This document shows, one piece after another, positions 32,872 to 42,318 of a stretch of 64,000 bases of DNA. The notes under the pieces are model-generated. The model did not search any database. It saw only the letters and a list, made by a program, of their open reading frames with translations, and had not been told where the DNA came from. Origin of the DNA: JANQQJ01 sp046290575 (lineage in GTDB: Bacteria > Pseudomonadota > Alphaproteobacteria > SMXS01); the NCBI GenBank assembly GCA_046290575.1, contig JBKAGX010000007.1:62001-126000 (forward strand), written 5' to 3'. The position numbers and the translations under genes are program-made. Positions within the stretch are counted from its first letter, which is position 1, and each line of letters opens with the position of its first letter.

Positions 32872-33651
32872 CTACTGTTTGGCGAACGGATCGGTGGCCC
32901 TGAAGACCTGCTTAATCCGTTTGCGGTCACCAGATTTCAAGGCGGTGCGCAGAGTCTCCCCTTGTTGTTTGATCAACCGCTCCAGTGCATCACGCGCCGT
33001 CAGGGCGTGCGCGCGCTCGAGCAGTTGTGCCGCGTCCGCCATATGCCGTCTGATGCTCAGGCGCAGCAGGGCACGGGCATATTCGATATGCAGGATCGGG
33101 TTGTGAGGGTCTAGCGCGATGGCCCGCTCATAACTCTCATCGACAGCTTTGCGGGAGACGCCGTAGATCATGCGGGCGACCAGGCCGCCGCCGTCCAGCA
33201 CTTCAGCTGTCCAGCCGCCCTTGACGACCCAGCCCCAGGCCTGGTTGGGGTCGGCGGCAATGGCCCTCTCGATCAGGTCGCGGGTCTCATGCCCCAGGCC
33301 GGCATTGTGCGCTGGCCAACTGCCCATTTGCCTGGATTTGTACCCCAGCGCGATCACCCGTTGCAGCAGTGCCTCGAAGTGGCTCGGGTTTGCGGCGACG
33401 GCGCGTTCGCTGATGTCCAGCGCGCGGGCAAGGGCGGCGTCGGCGTCGGCGCCCTCTGCTTGGTAGGCGGCTTCCGCCAGCAGGGCCCGCGCCGCCAGCG
33501 CGTCGCCATCGACGGTTTCCAGAGCTTCGGCCATGTCCGCTGCGGCATAGAAGTTGCCTTCGGTATAGAGGTTCAGGGCGTCCTCGAAGCTTTGCGCGAC
33601 CGCGGATACCGGAGTCATCAGAACCAGAATATAGAGCAGACGCCGGATCAT
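32872..33651 (-). CDS. Secreted TPR-type protein of unknown function
   Basis: 259 aa with a signal peptide (MIRRLLYILVLMTPVSAVAQ). The mature protein is all helical with TPR-like units: FEDALNLYTEGNFYAAADMA, DISERAVAANPSHFEALLQR, LIERAIAADPNQAWGWVVKG, SYERAIALDPHNPILHIEYA. The start ATG overlaps the stop of the preceding lipoprotein gene by 4 bases, so the two are likely to be co-translated. No enzyme motif seen; probably a periplasmic scaffold. Confidence 0.75.
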   Translation of the reverse strand: MIRRLLYILVLMTPVSAVAQSFEDALNLYTEGNFYAAADMAEALETVDGDALAARALLAEAAYQAEGADADAALARALDISERAVAANPSHFEALLQRVIALGYKSRQMGSWPAHNAGLGHETRDLIERAIAADPNQAWGWVVKGGWTAEVLDGGGLVARMIYGVSRKAVDESYERAIALDPHNPILHIEYARALLRLSIRRHMADAAQLLERAHALTARDALERLIKQQGETLRTALKSGDRKRIKQVFRATDPFAKQ

Positions 33652-35150
33652 GGCGCACTCCCGGCCAGGTCGCTCGTGGCGGGATCGAAGGTTTTCTCCA
33701 GAAGCCACGGATCATCGAAATGGCGGCGGCCGACAAACGCTGTGGCGTGATTGCCCCATTGCCGCATTGCGCCAGGATTTTTGATCCCCATCGCCCACAG
33801 CCAATAACGCTCGCCGCGTTCGGTGCCTTTGACGATGCCGTCCGTGCCGAACAGGCTGCGGGTCCGCTCGCCGGCAGGCAGACGTCGCAGATCGTGATAA
33901 TCCGCAAATGGATAGGTCGCGTCCGATTGCCCCTGCCAGATCCCCACATGCTGCAGATAGTGGCTGACGCTGGCAAGGCGGATCACCAGACGCTCGTCCG
34001 CCGATGGTGCCGGCGCGGTGGCCGCGATCACTGTCCCCTCATAATAGGGAGACGGCCTTGTGGCGGGTTTCGCGCGCAAACCCGGCGTCGGGAAGAACAG
34101 GTGATAGCAGCCGCAATTGTGGATCGCGTCATAGGCCAAGGGCCGCCCGTCCGGGCCGATGGTCACCCGCCAGGTGACGCCGTCCATGTGGCCGCCCAAC
34201 GCATCGAACGCGCCCTGTTTGGGCCGGGCCGGGAACCAGATCATATAGTTGATCTGCAGCAATATCTGGCCCTGCCAATGGGTGGTGGAGAACCTCGTAT
34301 AGGTGCGGGGTTGCCCCGTGTTAACGACGGTTTCGCCGCCGCGCCATGCGGGCGTCCCAATCAAATCGTCGTCGCTGACGACATCCACTTGCCAGACCGG
34401 CGCAAAAGCGGCAATCAGCGCTGCGGCGTCCGCGCCTTCAGGTTCGGGAATGTTGAGCGCATTGCCACGGGACGCATCGACCAGCGCGATAATTTGTGCC
34501 GGCGTGACGGTTCTTTGGTCATCGGGTGCAAACGTGGTCAAGCGGCCCGCAACGGGAAGGCTTTCAGGGGTCTGATCGAACACCGGCAGGTAGCCCGCCT
34601 TCCAGCGCGAGAAACCGATATTAACTGCCAGCGCGGATAGCGGATAGAATCCCGCCAGCCTTAAGGCGCTGGAATAATGGTCCGGAACGCGGGCGCGGGG
34701 CGGCAACGCCTTATGCGCTGGCTTTTGCCGGTGATCATGGGCCCGTAGGATGGTTGAGCACTGGGTTACGCGCTGGGTAGCGTCACCGCCCAATTGCGCG
34801 TCCAGCGTCTGCCGGTCGCCGGGGGGCAGATTGCCGATCTCGACACGGCGCCCGTCCAGGTCGCGCGCGACCAGCCGGTCGATCCAGGCGGTGCGTTCCG
34901 CAGGCTCGAATGATTTGAAGTCGTAACTCGCGAGAAACCGGTCAATCCGGAAATAGGGAAAGCCCTCGATGCGGGCATATTCGGCGTCCCGCGTCCCTGC
35001 TTGTTTTACAGTCCGGTCGATGGCGGCATAGTCGTCCAGGCAGGCCTCGACATCGGGCGCGCCCTGCCGCCAGTCGCCGGTGCTGGCACAGGCGCCCAGC
35101 GCCAGCACAAGCGCGGCCAGCGCGATATGATGAATGCTCCGCATTCGCAT
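33648..35150 (-). CDS. Lipoprotein of unknown function
   Basis: 500 aa. Signal peptide with lipobox LALGAC, lipidation at C21 (MRMRSIHHIALAALVLALGA then C). The long mature part is not recognised. It contains aromatic-rich strands (INYMIWFPARPKQ), a VTWRVTIGPDGRPLAYDAIH segment and a cluster of Cys/His (NCGCYHLFF, SHYLQHVG, YHDLRRLP) that could bind metal. RxLFGTDGIVKGTERGERYW may be a conserved loop. It is coupled by ATGA to the TPR gene. The start could also be the ATG two codons later. Confidence 0.7.
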   Translation of the reverse strand: MRMRSIHHIALAALVLALGACASTGDWRQGAPDVEACLDDYAAIDRTVKQAGTRDAEYARIEGFPYFRIDRFLASYDFKSFEPAERTAWIDRLVARDLDGRRVEIGNLPPGDRQTLDAQLGGDATQRVTQCSTILRAHDHRQKPAHKALPPRARVPDHYSSALRLAGFYPLSALAVNIGFSRWKAGYLPVFDQTPESLPVAGRLTTFAPDDQRTVTPAQIIALVDASRGNALNIPEPEGADAAALIAAFAPVWQVDVVSDDDLIGTPAWRGGETVVNTGQPRTYTRFSTTHWQGQILLQINYMIWFPARPKQGAFDALGGHMDGVTWRVTIGPDGRPLAYDAIHNCGCYHLFFPTPGLRAKPATRPSPYYEGTVIAATAPAPSADERLVIRLASVSHYLQHVGIWQGQSDATYPFADYHDLRRLPAGERTRSLFGTDGIVKGTERGERYWLWAMGIKNPGAMRQWGNHATAFVGRRHFDDPWLLEKTFDPATSDLAGSAP

Positions 35151-35219
35151 AAGAACAAATATAGCGCGGGGTGCGCGTTTGCCCGGAGTCACGATTTTGC
35201 GAGTAGTTGGTTCAATTCT

Positions 35220-35338
35220 GTCATTCCCGCGAAGGCGGGAATCCAGATCAACGTTTCCGCTGCTCCACTGATTGCCTGGACGCCTGCCTTTAGCCTGTCC
35301 TGAGCGACGCCGCAGGCGGCGTCGAAGGGGGGCATGAC
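35220..35338. repeat. Composite intergenic palindromic repeat
   Basis: Begins GTCAT with an internal hairpin ATTCCCGC (35223-35230) / GCGGGAAT (35235-35242) and ends ATGAC (35334-35338). Its right half contains AGCCTGTCCTGAGC (35292-35305), a hairpin GACGCCGC (35306-35313) / GCGGCGTC (35316-35323) and GAAGGGG. The same AGCCTGTCCTGAGC-stem-GAAGGGG unit with a different stem sequence recurs at 49484-49528. It fills the gap between the lysS-type gene and the lipoprotein gene. Confidence 0.8.
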
Positions 35339-35347
35339 GAGTGCGGT

Positions 35348-36928
35348 CTAACCGCTCAGCTTTCCCGTCAGCGCGTCGGCGATCAGCGCGCGCGAGTTTT
35401 CCACCCCATAAAGCGCGATGAATGAGCCCATGCGCGGGCCCTGGCTCTGGCCCAGCAGGGTTTCGTATAGCGCCCGGAACCAGTCGCGCAGATTTTCAAA
35501 ATCGTGGCGTTTGCCGATTTCGTAGATCTCGGTCTGAATGTCCTCGCCCTTTGTGGCCGGGTCGATCTGGGCTAGATGCGCGTTCAGGTCTTCAAGCGCT
35601 GCGCGTTCCTTGTCGTCCGGCGCACGGAACACTTTGTTCGGCTTGACGAAATCTGCGTAGTAGGCACAGGCATAGCCGACCAGCTCATCCAGCAGCGGAT
35701 GGTTCTCCGGCGTGGCACCCGGCGCGTAGTTGCTGATGAAGCCCCACAGCGCCGCCGGGTCTTCGGTATGCGCGGCCCCCACCAGATTGAGCAACAGCGC
35801 AAAACTGACCGGTACATATTCCTGCGGCGGCTGGCCTCCATGAATGTGCCACACCGGATTCTGCAGCCGCGTTGCCTCATCCTGCTCGTGATACTTGTCA
35901 AGATGCGCGATGTATTCGTCGACCGCCTTGGGAATCACGTCGAAATAGAGCCGCTTGGCCTTTTTCGGCGACTGAAACATGTAGAGCGCCAGACTCTCGT
36001 CATTGGCATAGCGCAGCCACTCGTCGATCGAGATACCGTTGCCGCGCGACTTGGAAATCTTCTCGCCATTGTCATCGAGGAAAAGTTCATAACTGAACCC
36101 TTCCGGCGGTGTGCCGCCCAGTATCTGGCAGATGCGGCTCGACAGGCGGACCGAGTCGATCAGGTCCTTGCCGGCCATTTCATAATCGACGTCCAGCGCC
36201 GTCCAGCGCATGGCCCAGTCGGCCTTCCATTGCAGCTTGCAGGCGCCGCCGGTTACTGGTGTTTCGACTCTGGTACCGTCTTCGTCCTGATAGACGATGG
36301 TGCCCGCTTCGACATTGCGTTCAATGACCGGCACCTGCAGCACGATCCCGGTTTTTGGGCAGACCGGCAGGAAGGGGCTATAGGTCGCCTGGCGTTCCAC
36401 CCCCAGCGTTGGCAGGATCACATTGATCACCGCGTCATAGCGCTCCAGCACCTTCAGCAGCGTCTCGTCGAATTCGCCGGCGGTATAGGCGTCGGTCGCG
36501 CTCTTGAATTCATAGTTGAAACCGAACTGGTCGAGGAAGGCCTGCAGCCGGGCATTGTTGTGTTCACCGAAGCTTGGGTGCGTCCCGAACGGGTCGGGCA
36601 CCTGGGTCAGCGGCTTGCCCAGATGTTCGGCCATCATTTCCTGATTGGGGACGTTGTCCGGCACCTTGCGCAGCCCGTCCATGTCATCGGAAAACGCGAT
36701 CAGCCGGGTTGGTAAATCCGAGAGGGTTGTGAACGCGTGCCGCACCATGGTCGTCCGCGCCACTTCGCCAAAGGTACCGATATGCGGCAGGCCCGAGGGG
36801 CCATAACCGGTCTCGAACAGCACATCGCCCTTTCCGCCACCTGTTTTTTCAAGGCGGTCCAGAATCTTGCGGGCCTCTGCAAAAGGCCACGCCTTGCTGT
36901 CGAGAGCGATGTCGCGAAGGTTTGTCAT
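35348..36928 (-). CDS. lysK: Lysyl-tRNA synthetase, class I
   Basis: 526 aa. Class I signature HIGH is HIGT in SGLPHIGTFGEVART, and KMSKS is KISKS in GEKISKSRGNG. The length and C-terminal helical part match class I LysRS found in Alphaproteobacteria, spirochaetes and archaea rather than the class II LysS. Acts in the cytosol charging tRNA-Lys. Stop lies directly after a repeat element, which may also end the transcript. Confidence 0.95.
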   Translation of the reverse strand: MTNLRDIALDSKAWPFAEARKILDRLEKTGGGKGDVLFETGYGPSGLPHIGTFGEVARTTMVRHAFTTLSDLPTRLIAFSDDMDGLRKVPDNVPNQEMMAEHLGKPLTQVPDPFGTHPSFGEHNNARLQAFLDQFGFNYEFKSATDAYTAGEFDETLLKVLERYDAVINVILPTLGVERQATYSPFLPVCPKTGIVLQVPVIERNVEAGTIVYQDEDGTRVETPVTGGACKLQWKADWAMRWTALDVDYEMAGKDLIDSVRLSSRICQILGGTPPEGFSYELFLDDNGEKISKSRGNGISIDEWLRYANDESLALYMFQSPKKAKRLYFDVIPKAVDEYIAHLDKYHEQDEATRLQNPVWHIHGGQPPQEYVPVSFALLLNLVGAAHTEDPAALWGFISNYAPGATPENHPLLDELVGYACAYYADFVKPNKVFRAPDDKERAALEDLNAHLAQIDPATKGEDIQTEIYEIGKRHDFENLRDWFRALYETLLGQSQGPRMGSFIALYGVENSRALIADALTGKLSG

Positions 36929-37027
36929 GTGTCACCGGTGATTAGAGCGGCGCGGAAAGTAGGCCCCAGACCCCCTACGGTCAACTGCAAGGGTGTAGCG
37001 CGCTCCGCAGGGTTCTATAGTCGTGCG

Positions 37028-39688
37028 ATGTCAGATCCATCCCCGAAAACCCGGCTGTCCCTGCCCGATGTCTCTGCGCTGGTCGTCGGCTTCAATGAAG
37101 CGGTCAGTGTCACGCCCGATGGCGAGATTGAAACGCTGGGGCTGGGAGAAGCAGCGGTGCTGGCCGCGCGCGACCCCGTCCTGGTCTGCCATGAGCCGGA
37201 GGTGCGGACCCGGCTGGAGACGGATGTGCTGGACCAGGCGCTCGATCTGCTGGAGCTGTTCGCCTTTGTCCGCCCGGCGCGTTTCTGCCTGCCGACGCCA
37301 AAGGGGTTGGCCAGTGTATTTGGCCTGCCGGACCCGGGGGCGGATCTGACCGATCAGGCGTTTGTGCTGCATCAGGCTGCTGCCCGTCTGCTGGAACAAT
37401 TGACGTCGCCGCGTTACCCCGACAGGCCCGAAGCGCAGCGCATTGCTAAAACCATGCAGCAGGCGGGCTGGGCGTGGGGACCTTATGTCACAGCTGCGCT
37501 TGGGCCGCCTGCGTCCGGGGATGATGCGGGCAGCGGCATGGACGTCTGGCGCAGATTGCCGGAATGGGAGGATGAAGCGCCACGCCCGCCGCCAGACGAT
37601 CTGCCCATCGGACCCGCAGAGGTGCAGGATCGATTGACCGATCTGCTGGGCGACGGGGCTGAGGACAGGGACTCCCAGAGGGACTATGCAGGCGATATCG
37701 CTGCCGCTTTTCAGCCGCGCGAAATCGCCACGGCCCCTAATGCGGTGCTGGCAGAAGCCGGCACCGGAATCGGCAAGACACTGGGCTATATCGCGCCCGC
37801 CAGCCTTTGGGCCGCGCGCAATGGCGGAGCGGTTTGGCTCTCCACTTACACCAAGAACCTGCAACGCCAGCTTGATCAGGAACTTGACCGGCAGTTCCCT
37901 GACCCGCGCGAAAAGGCCCGGAAGGTTGTCGTGCGTAAGGGCCGGGAGAACTATCTGTGCCTGCTCAATCTGGAAGAGGCGGTGATCCGTTCCCAGACGG
38001 TGCCGGAAAACCGGGTTCGCCTGGCGCTGATCCGGGGGCCGCGATCCCGTGATGGCACTGGTCGGTGGTGATCTGCCGGCCTGGCTGTTGCAGGGGGCGG
38101 GCGTCAGGCCTGACGATCGCCGCGGCGAATGGTCTGCGTCCTGCGCCCATTGGGCCATGCCATCAACATGCGCAAGGCCAGCAGCGGACTGGTGATCGCC
38201 ATCACCGCGCTGGTGATGATCCGCGCCGCGTAACGGGCCGGAAGAAAACGCGACGGTATGTGTTTGATGAAAGCGATGATTTGTTCGACGCCGGCGGCGC
38301 ACTTTCGGGTTTGGAGCCGAACGGCGGCGCTGGGTCCGGGGCCGGAGCGCGCGGGGGCGTGCCAGGGCATCGAATCGCGCATCGGTGATCTCTCTGATTA
38401 CGGGAATCCCGACGACTGGCGCGAAGCAGGCGGCGGCATGCTGCCGGGAAAGCTGGGCTGCAGCCTTTCGTCACAACCGCAAACCCAGAAGAGTTCTCCA
38501 GCGTCCGCGGGATGCCCGGGGCAAAGGCCCGATGACCCCTATACGCTGGAAGCCGCGACCCACACGCTCAGTGATATTTTGCGGGACGCCGCCGTCGCCT
38601 ATGGCAAGGCGTTAACCGATTTGACGGTCCCGCTGCAGCAATTGGCCAAGGTGCTCGGCAATCGCCTGGCGGAAGAGGCCGAAGATCTGGAAGGCCCGGC
38701 GCGGACAAGGCTGGAGGCGGCGCGGCACGGCCTGATCCGCCGCATCGACTCCATGTTGCTGCCCTGGCGGGCCATGCTGCGCGATCTGGAGGCGGGGACC
38801 ATGGACGGGTTTGTCGACTGGTTTTCCGTCGAGCGGTCCGGCCAGCGTGAATTCGATGTCGGGTTGCACCGCCACTGGATCGATCCCACCAAACCGTTTG
38901 CCGATGTCGTGCTGGCGCCGTCGCATGGCGTAGTGGTCACCTCGGCGACCCTGCGGGACGAGACTGGAGACGGGGTGGATGAAGAGGGCTGGCGGCATGC
39001 GGAGGTGCGCACCGGTTTCAATCACCTGGTGCTGCCAGGCAAACGGTCGAGCCATGTTTCGCCCTTCGATTATGCCGCGCAGGCGCGTGTGTTCATTGTC
39101 AACGATCTGAAAAAGAACGAGATGGAGCAGGTGGCCGGGGCCTATCGCGCTCTGTTTGAGGCGTCCGGTGGCGGCGCGTTGGGGCTTTTCACCGCCATCA
39201 GCCGTCTGAAACAGGTCTACCGGCATTTGGCGCCATCATTGGCCAATGCGGGTTTGCCGTTGCTTGCCCAGCATGTCGATGCATTTGACCCCGGCACGTT
39301 GATTGACATTTTCAGGGCCGAGGATCATTCCTGCTTGTTGGGGACCGATGCAATCCGCGACGGCGTCGATGTCCCTGGGGCCGCCCTGCGCCTGATCGTC
39401 TTTGACCGGGTGCCGTGGCCGCGCCCTTCGGTGCTGCACCGGGCGCGCCGGGACGCATTTGGCGCCAGAAAATATGACGAGATGCTGGTCCGTCTGCGGC
39501 TTAAACAGGCGTTCGGCCGGTTGATCAGGCGGCAGGATGATCATGGTGTTTTCGTCATGCTCGATGGCGCAACGCCCTCACGGTTGCTCACGGCATTTCC
39601 GCCCGGTGTGCCGGTGGATCGGATTGGGCTCAAAGAGGCGATTGAGAAAACCGGCGCCTTCTTGTCCGACAGGGTCGTTTCAGGTTGA
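37028..39688 (+). pseudogene. DinG/Rad3-like ATP-dependent DNA helicase, disrupted
   Basis: An SF2 helicase of the XPD/DinG type whose reading frame is broken. The N-terminal part (37028-38071) is open and has Walker A AEAGTGIGKTLGYIAPA and STYTKNLQRQL. The C-terminal part (open 38258-39688) has VVTSATL, GTDAIRDGVDVPG and QAFGRLIRR (motif VI). Between about 38050 and 38400, recognisable family pieces lie in changing frames: GGDLPAWLL and RRGEWSASCAHW (frame of 38052), INMRKASS..ALVMIRAA (frame of 38162), then RTRYVFDE (frame of 38254), then the C-terminal frame. The Walker B box reads DESDD instead of DEAHH, the usual NH is IT, and one expected Fe-S cysteine (GEC) is a Trp. Either real decay or local sequence error. 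Confidence 0.85.
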
Positions 39689-39767
39689 AGCCGGGGCCGC
39701 CGCACCATATGTAGCGCGCAGCAGAGTCAGGTTCGACCAATATCAGCAGTCCCAAAAAGAGCCCAAT

Positions 39768-40193
39768 ATGGATAGTGAAATCCTCAGTCATCACAGCGCC
39801 CTGGTCTATCTGATGGTGACCATGTCGGCTGCCGACTCGGACATGTCTGATAGCGAGCTGGAGACCATGACCCAATTGGTCAATCACTTGCCCGTCTTTC
39901 GGGACTATGACAGCTCGCGGGTTATGCAGGCGGGTCAGGTCTGTGCCGATCTCCTCGCCGAGGAGGAAGGCATCGATACGGTTTTGGGGCTTGTCGCCCA
40001 GGCCCTCCCGCCGTCATTGCGAGAAACCGCTTATGCGATTGCCTGTCAGGTCGCGGTCAGCGACGGTCGTCTTAGCCAGGAGGAGCTGCGTCTGTTGGAG
40101 ATGATCCGCCATGAGCTGGGTGTTGAGCGGCTGGCCGGCGCCGCCATTGAACGCGGCGTTGCCGCGCTCTACCGGGCTTCTCCGGAAGACTAG
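39768..40193 (+). CDS. TerB-like protein
   Basis: 141-aa soluble helical protein. SHHSALVYLMVTMSAADSDM, SELETMTQLV and QVAVSDGRLSQEELRLLEMI resemble the TerB/DjlA-type metal-binding helical domain with its repeated acidic D-x-S/D-x-x motifs. Tellurite resistance itself is not implied. The ATG at 39768 is preceded by AAAAAGAG; the open frame extends upstream through the helicase tail but has no signal. Followed after 5 bases by the hydroxylase gene. Confidence 0.82.
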   Translation: MDSEILSHHSALVYLMVTMSAADSDMSDSELETMTQLVNHLPVFRDYDSSRVMQAGQVCADLLAEEEGIDTVLGLVAQALPPSLRETAYAIACQVAVSDGRLSQEELRLLEMIRHELGVERLAGAAIERGVAALYRASPED

Positions 40194-40198
40194 ACTTC

Positions 40199-41014
40199 AT
40201 GAACAACTGGCTGCTTGCGAACGAACCCAGCATCCGGTTGGGGACGTTCGTTGCCTTGCTGGTATTGTTCATCGGACTGCAGGCCTTGTTCCCCAGGCGG
40301 AGGGTTGGCCGGTCCCGGCCGCGACGCTGGTTCGCCAATCTAGCCGTCTCTGGCCTGAACGCCCTGTCGCTGGGCCTGGTTTTTCTGTTGGCCAGTGTGA
40401 CGGCGGTTGGGTTTGCGGTCGTCTCCAGTGCGCAGGGATGGGGCTTTTTGAATGCCGTCGGGTTGCCGCTGTGGGTCGAGGTGCTGATTGCGTTCCTGCT
40501 ACTCGATCTGGTGATCTATGCCCAGCATGTGGCGTTCCACCATGTACCTTTGTTCTGGCGATTGCACCGGATGCACCATGCGGATCTGGACTTCGATGTC
40601 ACCACCGGCGTTCGGTTTCACCCGATTGAGATTGTCCTGTCCATGGGGGTCAAGTTCGCCGCCATCGCGCTGATCGGTGCGCCGGCGCTGGCCGTACTCA
40701 TCTTCGAGGTGATGCTGAACGGTACGTCGCTGTTCAACCACGCCAATCTGAAACTCCCTGGGGCGCTTGACCGCATGCTGCGGTGGGCGGTTGTGACGCC
40801 GGACATGCACCGGGTACATCATTCGGTGCTCCGGGATGAAACCGACAGCAATTTTGGCTTTAACCTGCCCTGGTGGGACCGGCTGTTCGGCACCTATCGC
40901 GCCCAGCCCGTCGAGGGCCATGAAGGCATGACGATCGGGCTGCCGATTTTCAGGGAAGAAGATGCGCAGCAACTTCCCTATATGTTGATAAGTCCATTCA
41001 GGGAACCGCGTTGA
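40199..41014 (+). CDS. Fatty acid hydroxylase/sterol desaturase family protein
   Basis: 271-aa integral membrane di-iron oxygenase. Histidine boxes: HVAFHH (residues 110-115), HRMHH (123-127), HPIE, and HRVHHS near residue 205. Four or so membrane segments surround them. It probably hydroxylates a membrane lipid or hydrophobic substrate; which one is unknown. The stop overlaps the next start (TGATG), so it is translationally coupled to the phosphatase. Confidence 0.9.
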   Translation: MNNWLLANEPSIRLGTFVALLVLFIGLQALFPRRRVGRSRPRRWFANLAVSGLNALSLGLVFLLASVTAVGFAVVSSAQGWGFLNAVGLPLWVEVLIAFLLLDLVIYAQHVAFHHVPLFWRLHRMHHADLDFDVTTGVRFHPIEIVLSMGVKFAAIALIGAPALAVLIFEVMLNGTSLFNHANLKLPGALDRMLRWAVVTPDMHRVHHSVLRDETDSNFGFNLPWWDRLFGTYRAQPVEGHEGMTIGLPIFREEDAQQLPYMLISPFREPR

Positions 41015-41523
41015 TGAAACGCCTGATGCTGCTGCGCCACGCGAAATCCAGCTGGGAGAAACCGGGCCAGGCGGATATCGACCGCCCGCTGAACCATAGG
41101 GGCGAGCGCGCGGCGCGGCTGATGGGGACCTATCTGCAACAACAGGGCCGCGAGCCGGAGCTTATCTTGTGTTCCACTGCGCGGCGGACGCGTGAGACGG
41201 TAGCCGGGCTGCTCGAACAGTTCGCCACCGCCCCGGAGATCAGGTTCGATGAAAAACTCTATCTGGCGGCCCCCCATGAGATTCTTGAATTGATATCCGA
41301 TGTACCCGACAGCGTCCGGCGCTTGATGGTGGTCGGCCACAATCCGGGCATGCATGAATTGGCGCTGCAACTCGTCGCTGAAGATAAGACCGGTGCCTTG
41401 GGCGCGCTGCGGGAGAAGTTTCCAACCGCTGCTTTGGCCCATTTCAAGCTTGAGATCGACCACTGGCCTGATATCGGGCCGGGGCGGTTGGTAGACCTTC
41501 AAGCGCCCAAAAACCTGGTTTGA
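41014..41523 (+). CDS. sixA: Histidine phosphatase, SixA-like
   Basis: 169 aa. The catalytic histidine is H9 in LMLLRHAKSSW; NHRGERAARLMG and the second His in VVGHNPGMHELA complete the phosphoglycerate-mutase-like fold. SixA dephosphorylates phosphohistidine on phosphotransfer proteins in E. coli; other substrates are possible. I take the ATG at 41014; a TTG directly before it is in frame. Confidence 0.88.
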   Translation: MKRLMLLRHAKSSWEKPGQADIDRPLNHRGERAARLMGTYLQQQGREPELILCSTARRTRETVAGLLEQFATAPEIRFDEKLYLAAPHEILELISDVPDSVRRLMVVGHNPGMHELALQLVAEDKTGALGALREKFPTAALAHFKLEIDHWPDIGPGRLVDLQAPKNLV

Positions 41524-41595
41524 CGCTGATCATGGGCCTTGCAATTGATTTGATGTCTAGTGTTCGACGAGATTCGTCCCTGTTGGGAGATGTTG

Positions 41596-42315
41596 ATGGA
41601 TGCACGTGCAAGAGAGCCTGAATTCCGCGCCCAGGGCCTGACCAAGGTCTACGATATGGGCGAGGTCCAGGTGCATGCGCTGCGCGGAGTCGATCTCGAC
41701 CTCTATGACGATGAATTTGTCGTGCTGCTGGGGCCTTCCGGCAGCGGCAAGTCCACGTTGGTCAACATATTGGGGGGGTTGGACGGACCGACGGACGGGC
41801 ATGTGTTTTTCCGCGGCGAGGATCTGACGCTGGTCAGTGACCGCGACCTCACCCTCTATCGCCGCAACCATGTCGGTTTCGTGTTCCAGTTCTACAATCT
41901 GATCCCCAGCCTGACGGCCAAGGAAAATGTCGCGCTGGTGACGGAGATTGCGCCCAACCCTCTGGATCCGGCAGAGGCGTTGGCGCTGGTGGGACTGGGC
42001 GAACGGGTCGATCATTTTCCAGCCCAACTATCAGGCGGCGAGCAACAGCGCGTCGCGATTGCCCGCGCGGTGGCCAAACGACCGGACGTGCTGCTCTGCG
42101 ACGAACCGACCGGTGCGCTCGATATCACCACGGGCGTGGTGGTGCTTGACGCGCTGGAGCGGGTGAACCGCGAGCTGGGTACCCTTACGGTCGTGATTAC
42201 GCACAATGCGGCGATCAGCGCCATGGCTGACCGGGTGATTTACTTCAAGGACGGCCAGATCGATCGAATTAAAGAGAATGCGACGCGGACCCCACCGGCC
42301 GAAGTGGCGTGGTAG
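41596..42315 (+). CDS. ABC transporter ATP-binding protein, MacB/LolD class
   Basis: 239-aa ATPase. Walker A GPSGSGKSTLVNIL, Q loop FQFYNLIPSL, signature LSGGEQQRVAIARAVA, Walker B LLCDEPTGALD, and ITHN (H loop with Asn after His). The ATG at 41596 follows GGGAG with a 6-base spacing. First gene of an ATPase-permease-adaptor set with 3- and 4-base gaps. Confidence 0.93.
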   Translation: MDARAREPEFRAQGLTKVYDMGEVQVHALRGVDLDLYDDEFVVLLGPSGSGKSTLVNILGGLDGPTDGHVFFRGEDLTLVSDRDLTLYRRNHVGFVFQFYNLIPSLTAKENVALVTEIAPNPLDPAEALALVGLGERVDHFPAQLSGGEQQRVAIARAVAKRPDVLLCDEPTGALDITTGVVVLDALERVNRELGTLTVVITHNAAISAMADRVIYFKDGQIDRIKENATRTPPAEVAW

Positions 42316-42318
42316 GCC

